NCBI RefSeq assembly: GCF_000485595.1
Contig: NW_014577128.1
Span: 611,941 to 673,932, forward strand
Origin: Priapulus caudatus
Taxonomy: Eukaryota > Priapulida > Priapulimorpha > Priapulimorphida > Priapulidae
DNA length: 61,992 bases
Direction: 5' to 3'
The stretch's first letter is position 1. Every line of letters starts with the position of its first letter. This document shows, one piece after another, positions 1 to 11,836 of the stretch. The notes under the pieces were generated by a model. The model worked only from the letters and a program-made list of their open reading frames with translations. It was not told where the DNA came from and made no database searches. The position numbers and the translations under genes were made by a program.

Positions 1-360
1 TCTCATTTTCTTTTATCTCTCTCTCTCTCTCTCTTTCTCTCGCTCCCTCTCTCTCTTTCTTCTATCTTTCTCTCTCTCTCTCTCTTCATCTTTCTCTCTT
101 GCTCTCTTTCTTTCTTTCTCTCCACCCCCCCCCCCGCTCTCTTTCTCTTATCTCTCTCGCTCTCTTTCTCTTATCTCTCTCGCTCTCCTGTCCCTCTCTC
201 TCCTTCTCTCTTTGTTTCTCTCTCCCTCTCTCTCACCCTCTTTCTTTCTCGTTCTCCTATATCTATCTCTTTCTTTCTCTATCTTTCTCCTCTCGCTCTC
301 TCCCTCCCACTCTCTCTCCTTCTCTCTCTCACTCCCTCTCCCTCTCGTATACATACTCTC
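1..360. repeat. CT-rich microsatellite and low-complexity tract
   Basis: Almost pure pyrimidine sequence, (CT)n broken by TTT and CCC runs, including a C13-like run near 125-135. It lies in the intron after the first coding exon of the SLC22-like gene. Open frames here encode only Ser/Leu or Arg/Glu low-complexity peptides and are not genes. Confidence 0.95.
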
Positions 361-389
361 GCGTTTCCCTCGTCTGCACATGCGCATAC

Positions 390-821
390 CTCGGTGACGA
401 TCGTCTCACCGTACCACGTGTGGTTGAACTCCCAGCCGTGCTGGCAGGTCACCGTCGGCCAAGCCTCGTCGCCGACGACCGGCGCTCCGTCGGGCAGTTC
501 CGCGAGAACGGCGACGAAGTCGACATTGTAGGCGGTGCACTTGCTGTGCTCGCTTCGCCCGCCGGCCGTCTCCACCCACGGAATCGTCAGTCGTCGGATG
601 TCCTCGGCGGACAGCGACGAGTTGGCGAGCTCCGGCACGTGACACCAGTGGTCGGGCGACGCCGTAAAGAAGATCTGGTTGAACGCCGGAAAGCTGGTGA
701 TCATCACCGACGCCCAGAGAAAGGTGAAGAGCAGCACCTGGTAGCGACCGCAGCCGCCGATGTACGGGATGATCTCGTCGAAATCTAGATAGTCGGCGTG
801 CGACGCCTCTGCTTTACTCAT
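390..821 (-). CDS. SLC22-family organic ion transporter, first coding exon (partial)
   Basis: The start codon is at 821-819, and 144 codons are read before a donor (GAG|GTATGCGC) at 389-388; the rest of the gene lies off the left edge. The first residues resemble the cytoplasmic N-terminus of SLC22 organic cation/carnitine transporters (YLDFDEIIPYIGGCGRYQ), followed by transmembrane helix 1 at about residues 27-50. The large extracellular loop has several cysteines, two N-glycosylation sequons (NSS and NHT), and ends in the family-typical CQHGWEF...TIVTE. In the family the next exon usually continues with WDLVC, which would be outside the window. Members move organic cations, anions or zwitterions across the plasma membrane; the substrate cannot be told from this exon. 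The family call is secure, the subfamily is not. Confidence 0.88.
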
Positions 822-2525
822 GTCGGCTGTGGGGTGGATGTCTCTGTCGCGTACTAATTACTCGCCAGTTTTAATAATATTGACTTTTCTTTCTCGACGA
901 CCATTATTTTCCATCAACTGCGCACTAGTGCGTGTACACACAATTGTGGGGGAAGAGCGCAGATGTACGTATACTGTGTTCGCGCGGTGTGCGAGAGTGT
1001 TGTTGATGCGTATTGTAACGCATGTCAGTTGACGATGAGCGTGTATAGATGCGTGGTGGCATTTATGTAGTTGTGTTAATCTCCTTACTGATAAGTATCT
1101 GTCAGGTATGCCGGTAGCTAGCATGTTGTGTCGTATCGCACTAAATGTCAGAATTCAATCAATATTGCTCTACTTTGACCTGATGTAACAGTAAACAATT
1201 TTTATAACTTCGGGAGCAACCGAACGGTGATCATGGGGCAGAACATTGCACCGTGTCGATTAAAGATCGCAAACAAGGTGCGCACGTTGGTTGACCAGAG
1301 TCCCATTTTATATAAAAGGACTTTAGACTCGCGAGTAAATAGCCATGACACTAATCGCGACCGGCCTCGCTCCAAAAAAGGCCAGCGTGCAGTTATTAGT
1401 GGGCACGCAGTGCAGTTCGACTTCCGAAGATTAATTTAGAGCCAATTTCGAAATTTGGGAACTATGTATTCCCACTGGGATATGACAGTTTTCTTATTTA
1501 GGCACTCCCTAAATTATGTCATTTATATGTAGATATTTATAAACTCCTTACAATAACAATTACAATACGATGTGCAATCGCAGGATAGAAATTTGGGTCT
1601 CTAGTTGAACTGAGACAAATAGACAGACAGCGAATTTAGGTGCCTGCGATAGATAGGGTTACCAGTGCCTAGGAAACCCTTAACCCGACTCTGCAGAGTG
1701 CAGTTGTCTATCACACAGTAACACCTAGAGATGAGGTACACACTCAGTCTCTCATATACCGAGCAGAGCTGAATGCTGGAAACCGATGCACGACATCGCA
1801 CTAGTAGTCAGTTTGCTGATAGTGTACAGAGAGTTGAGGATCTCCGTGTGGAGTGGGCGTCGTGGCGGGGAGGGTTGCCACCATACGATGGAACGGTGAA
1901 CACTGATGAGGAGACTGGCATTATAGAGAGAGAACGATTTTCTTACTGAACATTTTGAGTATTTCTATTTTTATTTATTTTCTCGTTGATATCATCCGTC
2001 AATCGTGTGACTTTAGTTTGGACACAATCAATGAATGTGTAAATCATATGAGAACCTCTGCGAATTTTCAAGCTCAATAGATCAAAGTACAAATTTCCAT
2101 GGTTCCATGATGTAACTGGGACAGGTTGATCACCTCGTGTACCTGAAGCGGGCTACCCAGCTAATGATATTGATGAGTAACAACCCGTTTTTTTTCAATG
2201 TGTATTTAGATGGCGCACCGATGCGGTACAATTTTTTTTTATCTAAATACGCACACACACGTATAAGTGCATATATATGTATATCCGGACATATCTCGTC
2301 TCATATCTCTAGATATGACTACAGATATGCACATACACTACTTCAAGTTGTCAGGTGCATGGTCATCTATATATAAGAATTGTTATCTACAAACCACCAT
2401 AGCCTGCTTAAATAGTAACTAATCTATACATAGACAGTAACGATCATCAGAAATATAACGTTGACCTTTGCGCTCAGTGGAAATCAGAACCCGACTTTGA
2501 TTTTAATATAGTTCGCATGGCGGCG
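822..2525. other. Intergenic: 5' flank of the SLC22-like gene and 3' flank of the EF-hand gene
   Basis: No coding exon was found. The left part should hold the promoter of the minus-strand SLC22-like gene. A TATA-like TATATAAAAGG at about 1309-1319 is on the plus strand, so it is not positioned for that gene. The right part should hold the 3' UTR of the EF-hand gene. AT-rich runs occur near 1960-1980 and 2190-2240. Confidence 0.5.
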
Positions 2526-5500
2526 CTAGAGGGCGCTGCGGGGCCGCGGTGGATTATTCTTCTCGTCGGTTTGCGCTGTACGATACCGCGGTCGCCCAGG
2601 TATCCAGGGACAGATAACGAACGCCATGTCTTCCTTCTCTGGAGAATATGCCTTGAAAACCTGTTTGAAGTTCTCCTGTAAATTTGAGTTGTAATCAAAT
2701 TTAAATTTAAGGGCAAACTCGATTATTCCAACTATCGACTTCAGCGCTGCATCCCTTAGATTTCAATACAATTAAAAGGTGTCTTCCTGCGTCACACCAT
2801 TCATGTAGCTGTTGACCACCTTAAGCGTTAACCTAGTTCTATCTAATTTCTATCATTTAGAGCATGACCTGTTGTAGCAGGCAGTGTGATTAAACTTGTT
2901 CCTGATAGTTTTCCTGCGTAAAACAATCATGAAATCGATGCAGTATGCTTGGTTGTAAGTGCCAATGGGAATGCCCCGCATTCTAGATTGATGCAGGTAA
3001 ACGTAAAACATACTTGGACTTTTAACTTTCTATAAGAAGGCTAGTTTTGACGTGGTCAACTCTTTGGTCGAAAACGGCGCAGGCGTTCAAAACAAGAATT
3101 GTGCGTGAGTTTGTTGAAGCACGTCAAAATGCAGCCGCGAAAACAAAAGATATAAAACAAAAGGCGCAGGAAAGTACTAAAGTAAGAATAAGGTAAGTAG
3201 GAACAGGGTTTAAACGCAGACGGGTAGGAACACGAACACTGTTACGCAAAAACGCGGGAAGGACAACACGCAGGAACATGTAAACTCATACCTGCAGCTT
3301 GTCCGAGTTTATCTTTTCGACACCTAACGCACTCCAGTGCTGCGTCGCCATGTCTACCTTCATCTTCCGTAAGTTGCTATAGTACTTTTCTATGACTTCG
3401 CAAACCTATATCGATATCGGCATATATTCATTAGCCTGCGTAAAGCCCAGCAATCTCAAAACAGTTGCTACTGCTTACACTTCGCGTGGCTGCTCGAGCT
3501 TAAACGTTGCTATTCAACATGAACGCCATGGCGGAAATAGACTTATTCTTATTCGTTTCTTTTTTTACGAATTTATTCTACGTGTTTTAGAGGCAATGCA
3601 GCGCTACGAGAGAGGTTGAGTCGCAGACAGGGGTCACGCGCGGCGACCGCAGGTGACCTCTATGCAGAGCTGGTTGTTGCTGCGAATGTAACCGAGCAAT
3701 TACATCACCCGATAGAGATAGGCGACCGTAATGGGCACCGTGGGATGTGGCTAGTACCTTCTCTCTAATATCAGGCAAGTCTTCGATGGTCAGCTCGCTC
3801 TTATTCCTCATGCTTGTAGAAATACGCACGCACGGCAGCGGCACCTGGGATCGCTCTATCCTGTGTACGTGCCACGTCTTCGCGACTTTGCGCCCCGCTA
3901 TAATCATAGACGAATAGTCTGCCTCGTGTTTTATTAGTATTCAGTAACGGTTGGAACTTTCACGCCGCATTCTACTGTTAGGTTGTAACGCAGTAAGAAG
4001 CAGTAACGAGCAACGCAAGTAGGACACGATTGCGCGTTTATCTACCCCATTATTTTGACAATCGTCCTGGGTAGTCGTCCCTGATTTCCATCTAGTTTGA
4101 CAAATGCGCTCGCTTCACACCGCTACACCAAGACGCAAGAGAAATACCTACGTGGTCTGGGTTTATCTTTCCCGTCGCTGGTGAGTGACAGTTTCGGCTT
4201 GCGAGGCAGCGGTGTATGATGCTGATAGAGGCCTGCCGTCTGGTATGTACCTTCCATGGTTTCTAATGTATGAAGATCCCAGTGTCCGTCATGAACATAA
4301 TATCTGATTAGATGATCCTTGTTCTACTTACGATGTATAAAGTATTTATTAGTCTCTCCTATTTCGTCGCATTCATTATCTTCTCTCTCTCCCCCACACG
4401 TTCTAGGACAGAGGCCTGAGCGAATTCCTAAAAGGGAGCCATCGCACTGCCTTTCCTAAAGGGCTACGGCCCTACATACGCGCAGAGAGGCCTGTCCCTG
4501 TAATCTATCCCCCTTTTTAGGAAAATTCGAAATATTTTGTATCTTAAAACTAATGAAGCAGGCACTGGGATATGTATTTTTCATATAAACTCATTGCTGA
4601 GTGTGTCCTATACATATCTATGACTTCAATAAAAGTATACGTGTATTATATATGTATTATATATTATGTTTATATTTGTTTTTCATCTTGCACCAGTTGT
4701 CAACGCACGACACTAGCGCCGACCAACGGCAAAGAGAAATGCAAACAATTTCTGCTTGGCGTTGCGGGCAAACTGGATGTTGAGAATATTGGGCTCCTGC
4801 TTATCATATGATATAATAAATAGAATCCTTTATCGATTTTTCATAGCAAACTAATCATAAGTAATTATTCTCTACTTTGAATATATAAGTTCAACAAAAT
4901 GTTATTTCTTTTAGCAGATACTAGGCATATGTACAGACACGTCTGACTTCAATGTATCCTACGTTTTGGAAGATTTACCGCCTTGAAATTAATAGAACCA
5001 GGCACTGTGATCGGTATTTTTCATATCAAACCACTCCTGAGTATGTCCTCTCTATAAGTGCATAACTGTCTATGTATATTATTTCGTTTAAATAGAAAAT
5101 ATTTCGCTTGACGCTGTGAGAAATCAGAGTATTGAGATTGGGCTCCTGCCTAATATGTGAGGGAGGTAATGGGATCCAGATTTCTTATGCCAAACTAACC
5201 TTAAGTATGACCTCTCTGTTTTAAATATATAATTTCAACAAAATATGAATTCGATCAGCAGATAGAAGACGTGCCAACAACCACATCTAAGCCTACAATC
5301 TCTTCCACGTTTTAAAGTTTGGAAGATTTCCCGCATTATAATTAACGAAGCTGAGTCACTGGGATCTTAATTTTTCATATCAAACTACTCCTATGTATGT
5401 ACTCTCTACACGTGTAAACGAAGCTGAGTCACTGGGATTTTTATTTTTCATATCAAACTACTCCTATGTATGTACTCTCTACACGTGTATAATTCCCAAG

Positions 5501-6395
5501 AAATTATGTTCATATGCCGACTATGACTTATATTCATGAGCGACACTAGGGCCGACCAACGGCAAAGTGCAATGCAAATGATTTCACTTGGTGCTGTGGG
5601 GAATCGGGATGTTGAGATTGGGCTTCTGCTTATTGTGTAAGAGAGGCAATAGCATCCATATTTTTCATACCACACTAATATTAAGTATGTCATCTCCTTT
5701 TTAAATACATCATTTTAAGAAGATGTTATTTCTTTTAGCAAATAGCAGACGTGCCATTAACCACATCTGAGCCTACAATTTCACCCAGGTTTTAAGAAGG
5801 TTGGGAAAGGTTGCCGCCTCATATTTCACACTGCGAAGCATTTGGGTCGACTCTTTTCATATCAAACTGCTCCATCTTGTGTTTATGGAGGTTTGGTAGA
5901 TTTTCCGTCTTATAATTCACTAAGCTGGTATTGCGCTCGATATTTTTTTTGTATCAAACTACTTCTGGATAAGTGCTCACAACTTTAAATATACTATTTA
6001 AAAAATAATATAACGGAATAGATAATTTCATTACTCAGTTGAGTGATGATGAAGAAAAGGATTGGTTCCCAGATATAGCGTAGAGTGAGGCGGTCTGGGT
6101 CTGAGACGGGTTACTCAACTTATTTTCTGGTTGTTTGCATTTATTAGAATTTTATATAACCCTTCTACAAAATAAGGGGGCAGCTTCCCTTTGCCCTTCC
6201 CATCCCAGAGGCTACGCTTACTCTCTCTCTCTCATCTTCTTTCTCACGGCCTCTCTCTTCTCTCTCTCTCCTTCTCTCCTCTCTCTCTCTCTCGTCTCTC
6301 TCTCTTCTCTCTCTCTCCTCTCGTCTCTCTCTCTCTCTCGCTCTCTCTCATCTTCTCTTTATCTCTCTCTCTTCTCTCCGCTCCTCTCGTCGCTC

Positions 6396-6482
<87 letters not shown>

Positions 6483-7329
6483 ATTCACTCTTTCTCTCTT
6501 TCTCTTTTTTTTTTATCATCTTCCTTGACTTTTCCGACTAATCTATAAGTGTATTGTGAGAACGTACCTGTGAGCAAACAAAACAAGTACTTACTTGCGA
6601 TTTCCCGACGCAATCTTGGTAGAAGATCTGAATTTGCGATTCCTACGTAAACGCCGTTAGTAGTAGCTAATTTTTCCCATGTAGCCTGTAAAGACATGCA
6701 CGAAGCTTTTCTATCAACTGAATACGGAAAACCGGTGTTGTCTCTGTTTTTGTGGCCGTGTGTTTGTCTCTGTCACTTTAAACTTTTTGCCGAAATCCTT
6801 ACAAGATACTCAAGACATCACTTCAGCACGTGTGGGGTAATGACGGGTTGTGGGTGGATAACGAATGAGTGCTTTTCCTCTTTCGTTACCTGAATGTTTG
6901 TATTTTGATACGCGATTTTCGCTCGTACCTGCAGATGGCTAAGGTGTTCGTCTCTCTCCTTCAAAGCTTGTCGACGTCTTCGGAAGGGGGCGTTAATGTT
7001 CCTCTTCTCTGAGCGCGGGGGTTTGCTGTGTTTCTTCGAACCTTTAAAAAAAGGTTAACTTACTACTATGAAATTTTAAATGTTTCGACCTGCCAGTAGC
7101 GATAACACACACACGCACGCACGCACGCAACGCAGCCCGCACGCACCACGACACCACACACACTCACCAACCGACGACTCGACGACACACCACACACCAC
7201 ATCACACACACACACACACCGACACACACACACCACACGCACGCACGCACGCACGCACGCACGCGCGCGCGCGCGCTTGCATATGTATATAACCGAGAAC
7301 GAGAGGCGAGAGAAAGAGAGAGAGAGAGG

Positions 7330-7370
<41 letters not shown>

Positions 7371-8225
7371 TGGTTGGTATGACGTCGTATGCGTCACGTG
7401 ACTCACGCGCATGATCGTACATCGATACTAAGAAATGTCGTCATCGATCTTTGCGTAGCTTCCTCGTGATGATGTTACGCTGACACCTGACGAGGATGCG
7501 TTACTCGCATGCAACCACTGCTGTGTTGTTGGGCGTCGCGTAAACTGACTTCGACGTAACCTCGTGCGTCGTAGGTATGCGATCGCCTAGACGTTTTACT
7601 TACTTACCTTTCTTATTGACTGCCGGGGGGATAATGAATTGCAGGGGCTTAGCGTACGGGCTGTGTTGATTCTTGGCAGCGCGCTGCATGTCTTTGAAGT
7701 GTCTCTCTAACTGTCTGTCGGTAAGGCCGATCAGCCTCGCCCCGGCGGCGTAGTGGCTCAGTACATGCGGTACCTAGACGTAAACGAATGCGGTAACAGC
7801 AGCGAAGAGAGCCGGGGATTACTTATCGGTATAACGACATGTTTTTTTTCACGAATCTTGCGCCGTTATGGTTAGAGTATGCGTGCCATTCAGAACGCAA
7901 CCGATTATATAATTGGTAGCAAGCAGATCTCTCGGAGCTAGCGTTGTTTCGGTACGGCTGCGGGACATATAGAGCCGCACTGTCTACGTCATCAATCTGT
8001 TCGAGGTTAATTAGTATGTTGCCATCAGTTTCCGACTCAGGAGATTTTTACAGCAACCTTCCATATATTTCCAGAGGGCGCCCACGATTACACATGAATG
8101 AAGAGAGAACTTCGCCATCTAGCCAAGCCGTCACTACTGCACACAACCACGCACGCACGCACGCACGCGCACGCATACACACACGCGCGCGCGCACGCAC
8201 GCACGTACGCACGCACGCACGCACA

Positions 8226-8303
<78 letters not shown>

Positions 8304-11268
8304 TACACGCACGCACGTATGCAGGCAGTCACGCGCACTCGAGCACCACGAATACGGTAGCTATAACTAGTACTATTAATTATTAGTGATAACATCTCAT
8401 ACCAGTATAAAACATCGTGAAATTAACAGTATAAAATGATAAACAAATAAATAAGAAATAATATATAATTAGAAGTAGGACATGACTGCATGACTGTTAG
8501 TCTGCGGACACAACTTCTGTTCTCTTACCTGACGCGACTTGCTGGCGTAGAAACGCTCTATCTCTCCTAGTGAGTTCTTAATGGCGAATTTTGTGAGCGC
8601 CGAGAAAAAGAGACTTTGTCTGCGTGATATACGTGTATTGTCTTTATCTTCAGTTTCTGCAATTATCAATAATTATCGACGAATCGGTTATAAGAAATAC
8701 TTTTACACACGCGCGCGCGCGCACGCACACATTACCAAAACGTTCAGTTAAGATCTCGCGGTATATTAATATATGAAAGTATATACTGTATATATATACC
8801 AGCACTATAATAAGTTAATAACGCTCTCCAGCCGTTCGTGAATTGCGTGTCAATAACTTTAAATGTTAATATATATATATACAGGCCTAATTATATTGTC
8901 GATCTGATGTCACATGAACATGTTCGTATATATCCGCTTTGTGTTTGAACATAAGTGGCAATGATTACCGGCTGTAGAATGTGAAAATATCTTGTCTGTA
9001 TTAGCCATTGCGTAGAGAAACTCTTCAAAGTCGATCTCGCCGTTGCCATCCTTGTCTAACTCTTGAAGTGCATAGTCAACCTCTTCTTTCGATAGCGTTA
9101 TGTCGAGATCCTGCATGACTGAAAATAGTTCGTCTGCGTTGATCGTTCCTCCGCCATCTTCATCAAGAAGCTCGAACACCTCCTGTTGGATAGATTAGAG
9201 TGCAGAAATGAGCAATCGATGTCGAGTTGTGCCCCTGTCAATTACTTATTACTTGTATATATAGGAATAGTAGCCATGGTGCGTACTGGTGAAATATGAA
9301 CGAGTTTCTTAAAACAAGGCATTGCCGAAGATTTTTCCATAACTTCAATTAATTTTGTCTACGACACTTAAACAACTTTTGAAACTATTAGTACCCTGAA
9401 GGCACATATTTGTGCTTCTGTCAGGTCTTGGTACATCTCTGGCATGTTGACCCCATTCTTTGCGTTCTTACCATTATCTGAAAGTGATGCAATTGACACA
9501 TCATAAAACTGCTACATGTAATAATCTAGTGTGTGATATAAATGTCTGGGTTTCTACTTGTAAATATGAAATGACGTATACGTGAAAACATTGTATTCGT
9601 GGTCACTCGAGTTTTAAAACAATGCTGTTCCGTTGCGTTCGATGACCGCGCTTGTTTATTTTACATGGGTTAGTTATTTTCCTAAATGAATTGATATAAA
9701 ATGTATGTTAAAAATAATGCGTTTTCGGTAAAAAAAAAAAAACAGAAAAGTTGAGCACGCAAGTGATATTTTTGCGATTACTCTCCTAAATCCTCCACAC
9801 AGCTCAATAGTCAGAAAAGTACATAGTTCTTGTTTTCATTCATTCACTTTAAAAATATTTCATTGATCATTGTGCATTAGATTAACTTTGCTAAGTACAG
9901 GTTTCTTCGAAACACGTTGACTCTTATTAGAACCATGAAATGATTTTACGTCCTGCCAATGTGCCATGCTCTTATAACATGCACGTACTGTCGTCTGCAC
10001 GTTGATGGCTCCCATTAGTAGGATCAGCACCTTGGAAATTACCAGGAGCAGAAACAGCACGATCATGATCTTGGTTGTTGCCACTTGCGTGCTCTACCAG
10101 TGTTACCTGAAAGATGAGAACAATATGCGCAACAACTACTATACGTTCACTTCGTAACTACGTATTTACCACTGCGTATTTGACCTCGTCATAGCAGACA
10201 AACCTGTTAAAAGAACGTGAATTGCCATTTTTGGTGCTGTGTCTTATATTCCCTATTGGGGGGTCAGTTGCAACCCCAACCCGCCTATAGATCCGCCATT
10301 GGATTCCCTGACAATATACTTAGTAGCGCTCCTGCAGTAGCGCGCATGCCCCCTTTCCTTCTGGCGCCGCCCCAGTCGCCCACCGATGATTGGCGAACCC
10401 AGCTTTTAAGCCGTTTCAGCCGCCAACTTACGCTGATAGGGTCTATGTCCCCCAGGGTACTGCCGGAACGCACCCTGGGTACGGTCCGGTATACCGGAAC
10501 GTACCCTGGTACTAACTATACTACTATCGAATATGCCGGACCGTACCTCGCCTACTCCACTAACGAGTCTAGGGAGTCGCCTACGCCTACTCCCTAACCC
10601 TAACTCTAACCCTAACCCTAACCCTAACCATATCCGCTAGATAGTTACCAGGGTATGTTCCGGTATACCGGACCGTACCCAGGGTACGTTCCGGCAGTAC
10701 CCTGGGGGACATAGACCCTATGAGCCCAACTTACAGCACATATTGCAGTATTTAGCAGCATGAGCAAACAGTTTGTCTGCGCACACTCCAGCGGCATTTA
10801 AATTTTGCAATAACTACACAGAAACCAATCAATTAAGAACCCAATGTAGACATGCAAGTTCTAAATTTGTCATGTTTGAGCATAAGTACAGTATAGCTTG
10901 TGATCGTCGTATTTAATCAACAATTGTGTATAATATGCCGATAGCTTTATTCATTATGAAGTATTTCAAATATTCAAGTATTCAATTATTTAATGGATGT
11001 AGGACATATATATATATATATATGCTTACTGGATAGAAACATATATATTATATATTTACTACTAATAATTGTTATATATATATATATTATAATATATATA
11101 TTATAATATATATATATTATATATATATATTATATATATTATATATATATAAGGACATGTTTAGGCTACATCGAATTTCAATTTGCATCTATTAAAATGT
11201 ATTTTACTTACGTTTCCTTTCTTTTTCGCATTTCCATCCGGCTTTTTCTTTTTGAGCGCGGATTTCAT
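2526..11268 (-). CDS. EF-hand protein of unknown function, 11 exons, 441 residues
   Basis: Exons (minus strand): 11268-11212, 10106-9989, 9477-9395, 9182-8969, 8656-8529, 7773-7608, 7041-6929, 6685-6595, 3897-3758, 3357-3292 and 2675-2526, the last ending in TAG. All junctions keep phase and use GT-AG. The start is [17 protein letters not shown], a lysine-rich N-terminus. A calmodulin/centrin-like EF-hand pair follows, with loops [12 protein letters not shown] (about residues 93-104) and [12 protein letters not shown] (129-140); both carry the usual acidic ligands and a final Glu, so calcium binding is expected. The remaining 300 residues are basic and mostly helical, with no domain I know. 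The pattern of one EF-hand pair plus a long basic tail resembles EFCAB-type axonemal or cytoskeletal proteins, but no orthologue was recognised. An extra exon in the 1.1-kb first intron cannot be excluded. Exon 8 to exon 9 spans a 2.7-kb intron full of repeats. Confidence 0.8.
4530..5990. repeat. Diverged tandem repeat array inside an intron of the EF-hand gene
   Basis: Related blocks recur: a GGCACTGGGAT...TTTTTCATATCAAACTACTCCT block near 4560, 4999, 5170, 5354, 5426, 5655 and 5855, and a CGACACTAGCGCCGACCAACGGCAA-like block at about 4708 and 5541. One pair, about 5345-5415 and 5416-5487, is a nearly exact recent 70-bp duplication. No coding potential was seen. Confidence 0.75.
6219..6510. 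repeat. (CT)n and (TA)n microsatellite
   Basis: Long (CT)n tract ending in (TA)n at about 6450-6478, immediately downstream (minus-strand sense) of exon 8 of the EF-hand gene. Confidence 0.95.
7104..7372. repeat. (CA)n, (CG)n and (GA)n compound microsatellite
   Basis: CACGCACG and CACACA runs, then CGCGCG, then GAGAGA. Intronic in the EF-hand gene, between exons 6 and 7. Confidence 0.95.
8142..8310. repeat. (CACG)n and (CA)n microsatellite
   Basis: Tetranucleotide CACG array grading into (CA)n, in the intron between exons 5 and 6 of the EF-hand gene. Another short (CG)n/(CA)n run is at about 8708-8732. Confidence 0.95.
10432..10725. mobile_element. Telomere-repeat MITE, family A, copy 1 (294 bp)
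   Basis: The terminal inverted repeat starts GCTGATAGGGTCTATGTCCC and the mirror end is GACCCTATGAGC. It is flanked by a perfect 9-bp direct repeat CCAACTTAC (10423-10431 and 10726-10734), a target-site duplication. The core (about 10592-10630) is an array of CCCTAA repeats. The arms are internally palindromic around TCCGGTATACCGGA. No coding capacity. A 9-bp duplication points to a Mutator- or Merlin-type transposase. Sister copies are at 13253, 35233, about 38558 and 46274. Confidence 0.9.
10994..11155. repeat. (TA)n-rich tract
   Basis: Nearly pure TATA/ATAT sequence in the first intron of the EF-hand gene, about 60 bp from the end of exon 1. Confidence 0.9.
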
Positions 11269-11836
11269 TATTCCGCGTTATAGTGTAACACGTTAAATAC
11301 GCATAAAGTACTACATATCTGATATATTGCACATAATTTTAGCGCCAAATGTTTACATATTCAATAGCACGTGCTTCATACATTCTGCATACATGACAAC
11401 GCGCGTAAGCAACAGTTACTACGAAACCCCAACAATGCTACACATATAGTAAAACAAGAGGCGCTAACACTGCGTTGGTAAGCATTTAGTATTATTTTTA
11501 CAATATTTGTTTGTCCCTTTTTAGATAAATAAGACGGTTAGGCATAATGTAACTACATGTTTGATAATTACATCATACGTGGTTTATTTTAATATTGGAA
11601 AATATTTAAATTGATGTGACCCGGAACGTGTTTCTGTCTGAGCTCAGCTGCCTGGGAAGGTCAACATTGGTTACTATCAGTAGGCCCTAGCCTATCAACT
11701 TATCGCCATTTATGGCAAACCACCGCGGCGCTAGTATCACAGTGAAAGTCACGGGGATTCATGGAGCGTTAGCTGACTTATGTGACATATATATTCTGTT
11801 TAAGACTGTTATTGAAATTCCGAAAACCTCGCAAAT
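11269..11836. promoter_or_regulatory. Shared intergenic region between divergent EF-hand gene and AGPAT5
   Basis: Only 568 bp separate the two opposed start codons, so both promoters and 5' UTRs must lie here unless there are undetected upstream exons. No clear TATA box, CpG cluster or initiator could be assigned by eye. Bidirectionality is inferred from layout alone. Confidence 0.45.

Noticed and set aside
99-788. Long Ser/Leu-rich and Arg/Glu-rich open frames over 99-788 and similar ones at 6135-6548, 7066-7422 and 8048-8370
   Set aside because: They are translations of CT, CA, CG and GA microsatellites or shadows of the SLC22-like exon.
9860-10084. Short frame with a hydrophobic stretch that looks like a small membrane protein
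   Set aside because: It overlaps, in another frame, the exon 10106-9989 of the EF-hand gene, whose splice sites and phase fit on both sides.
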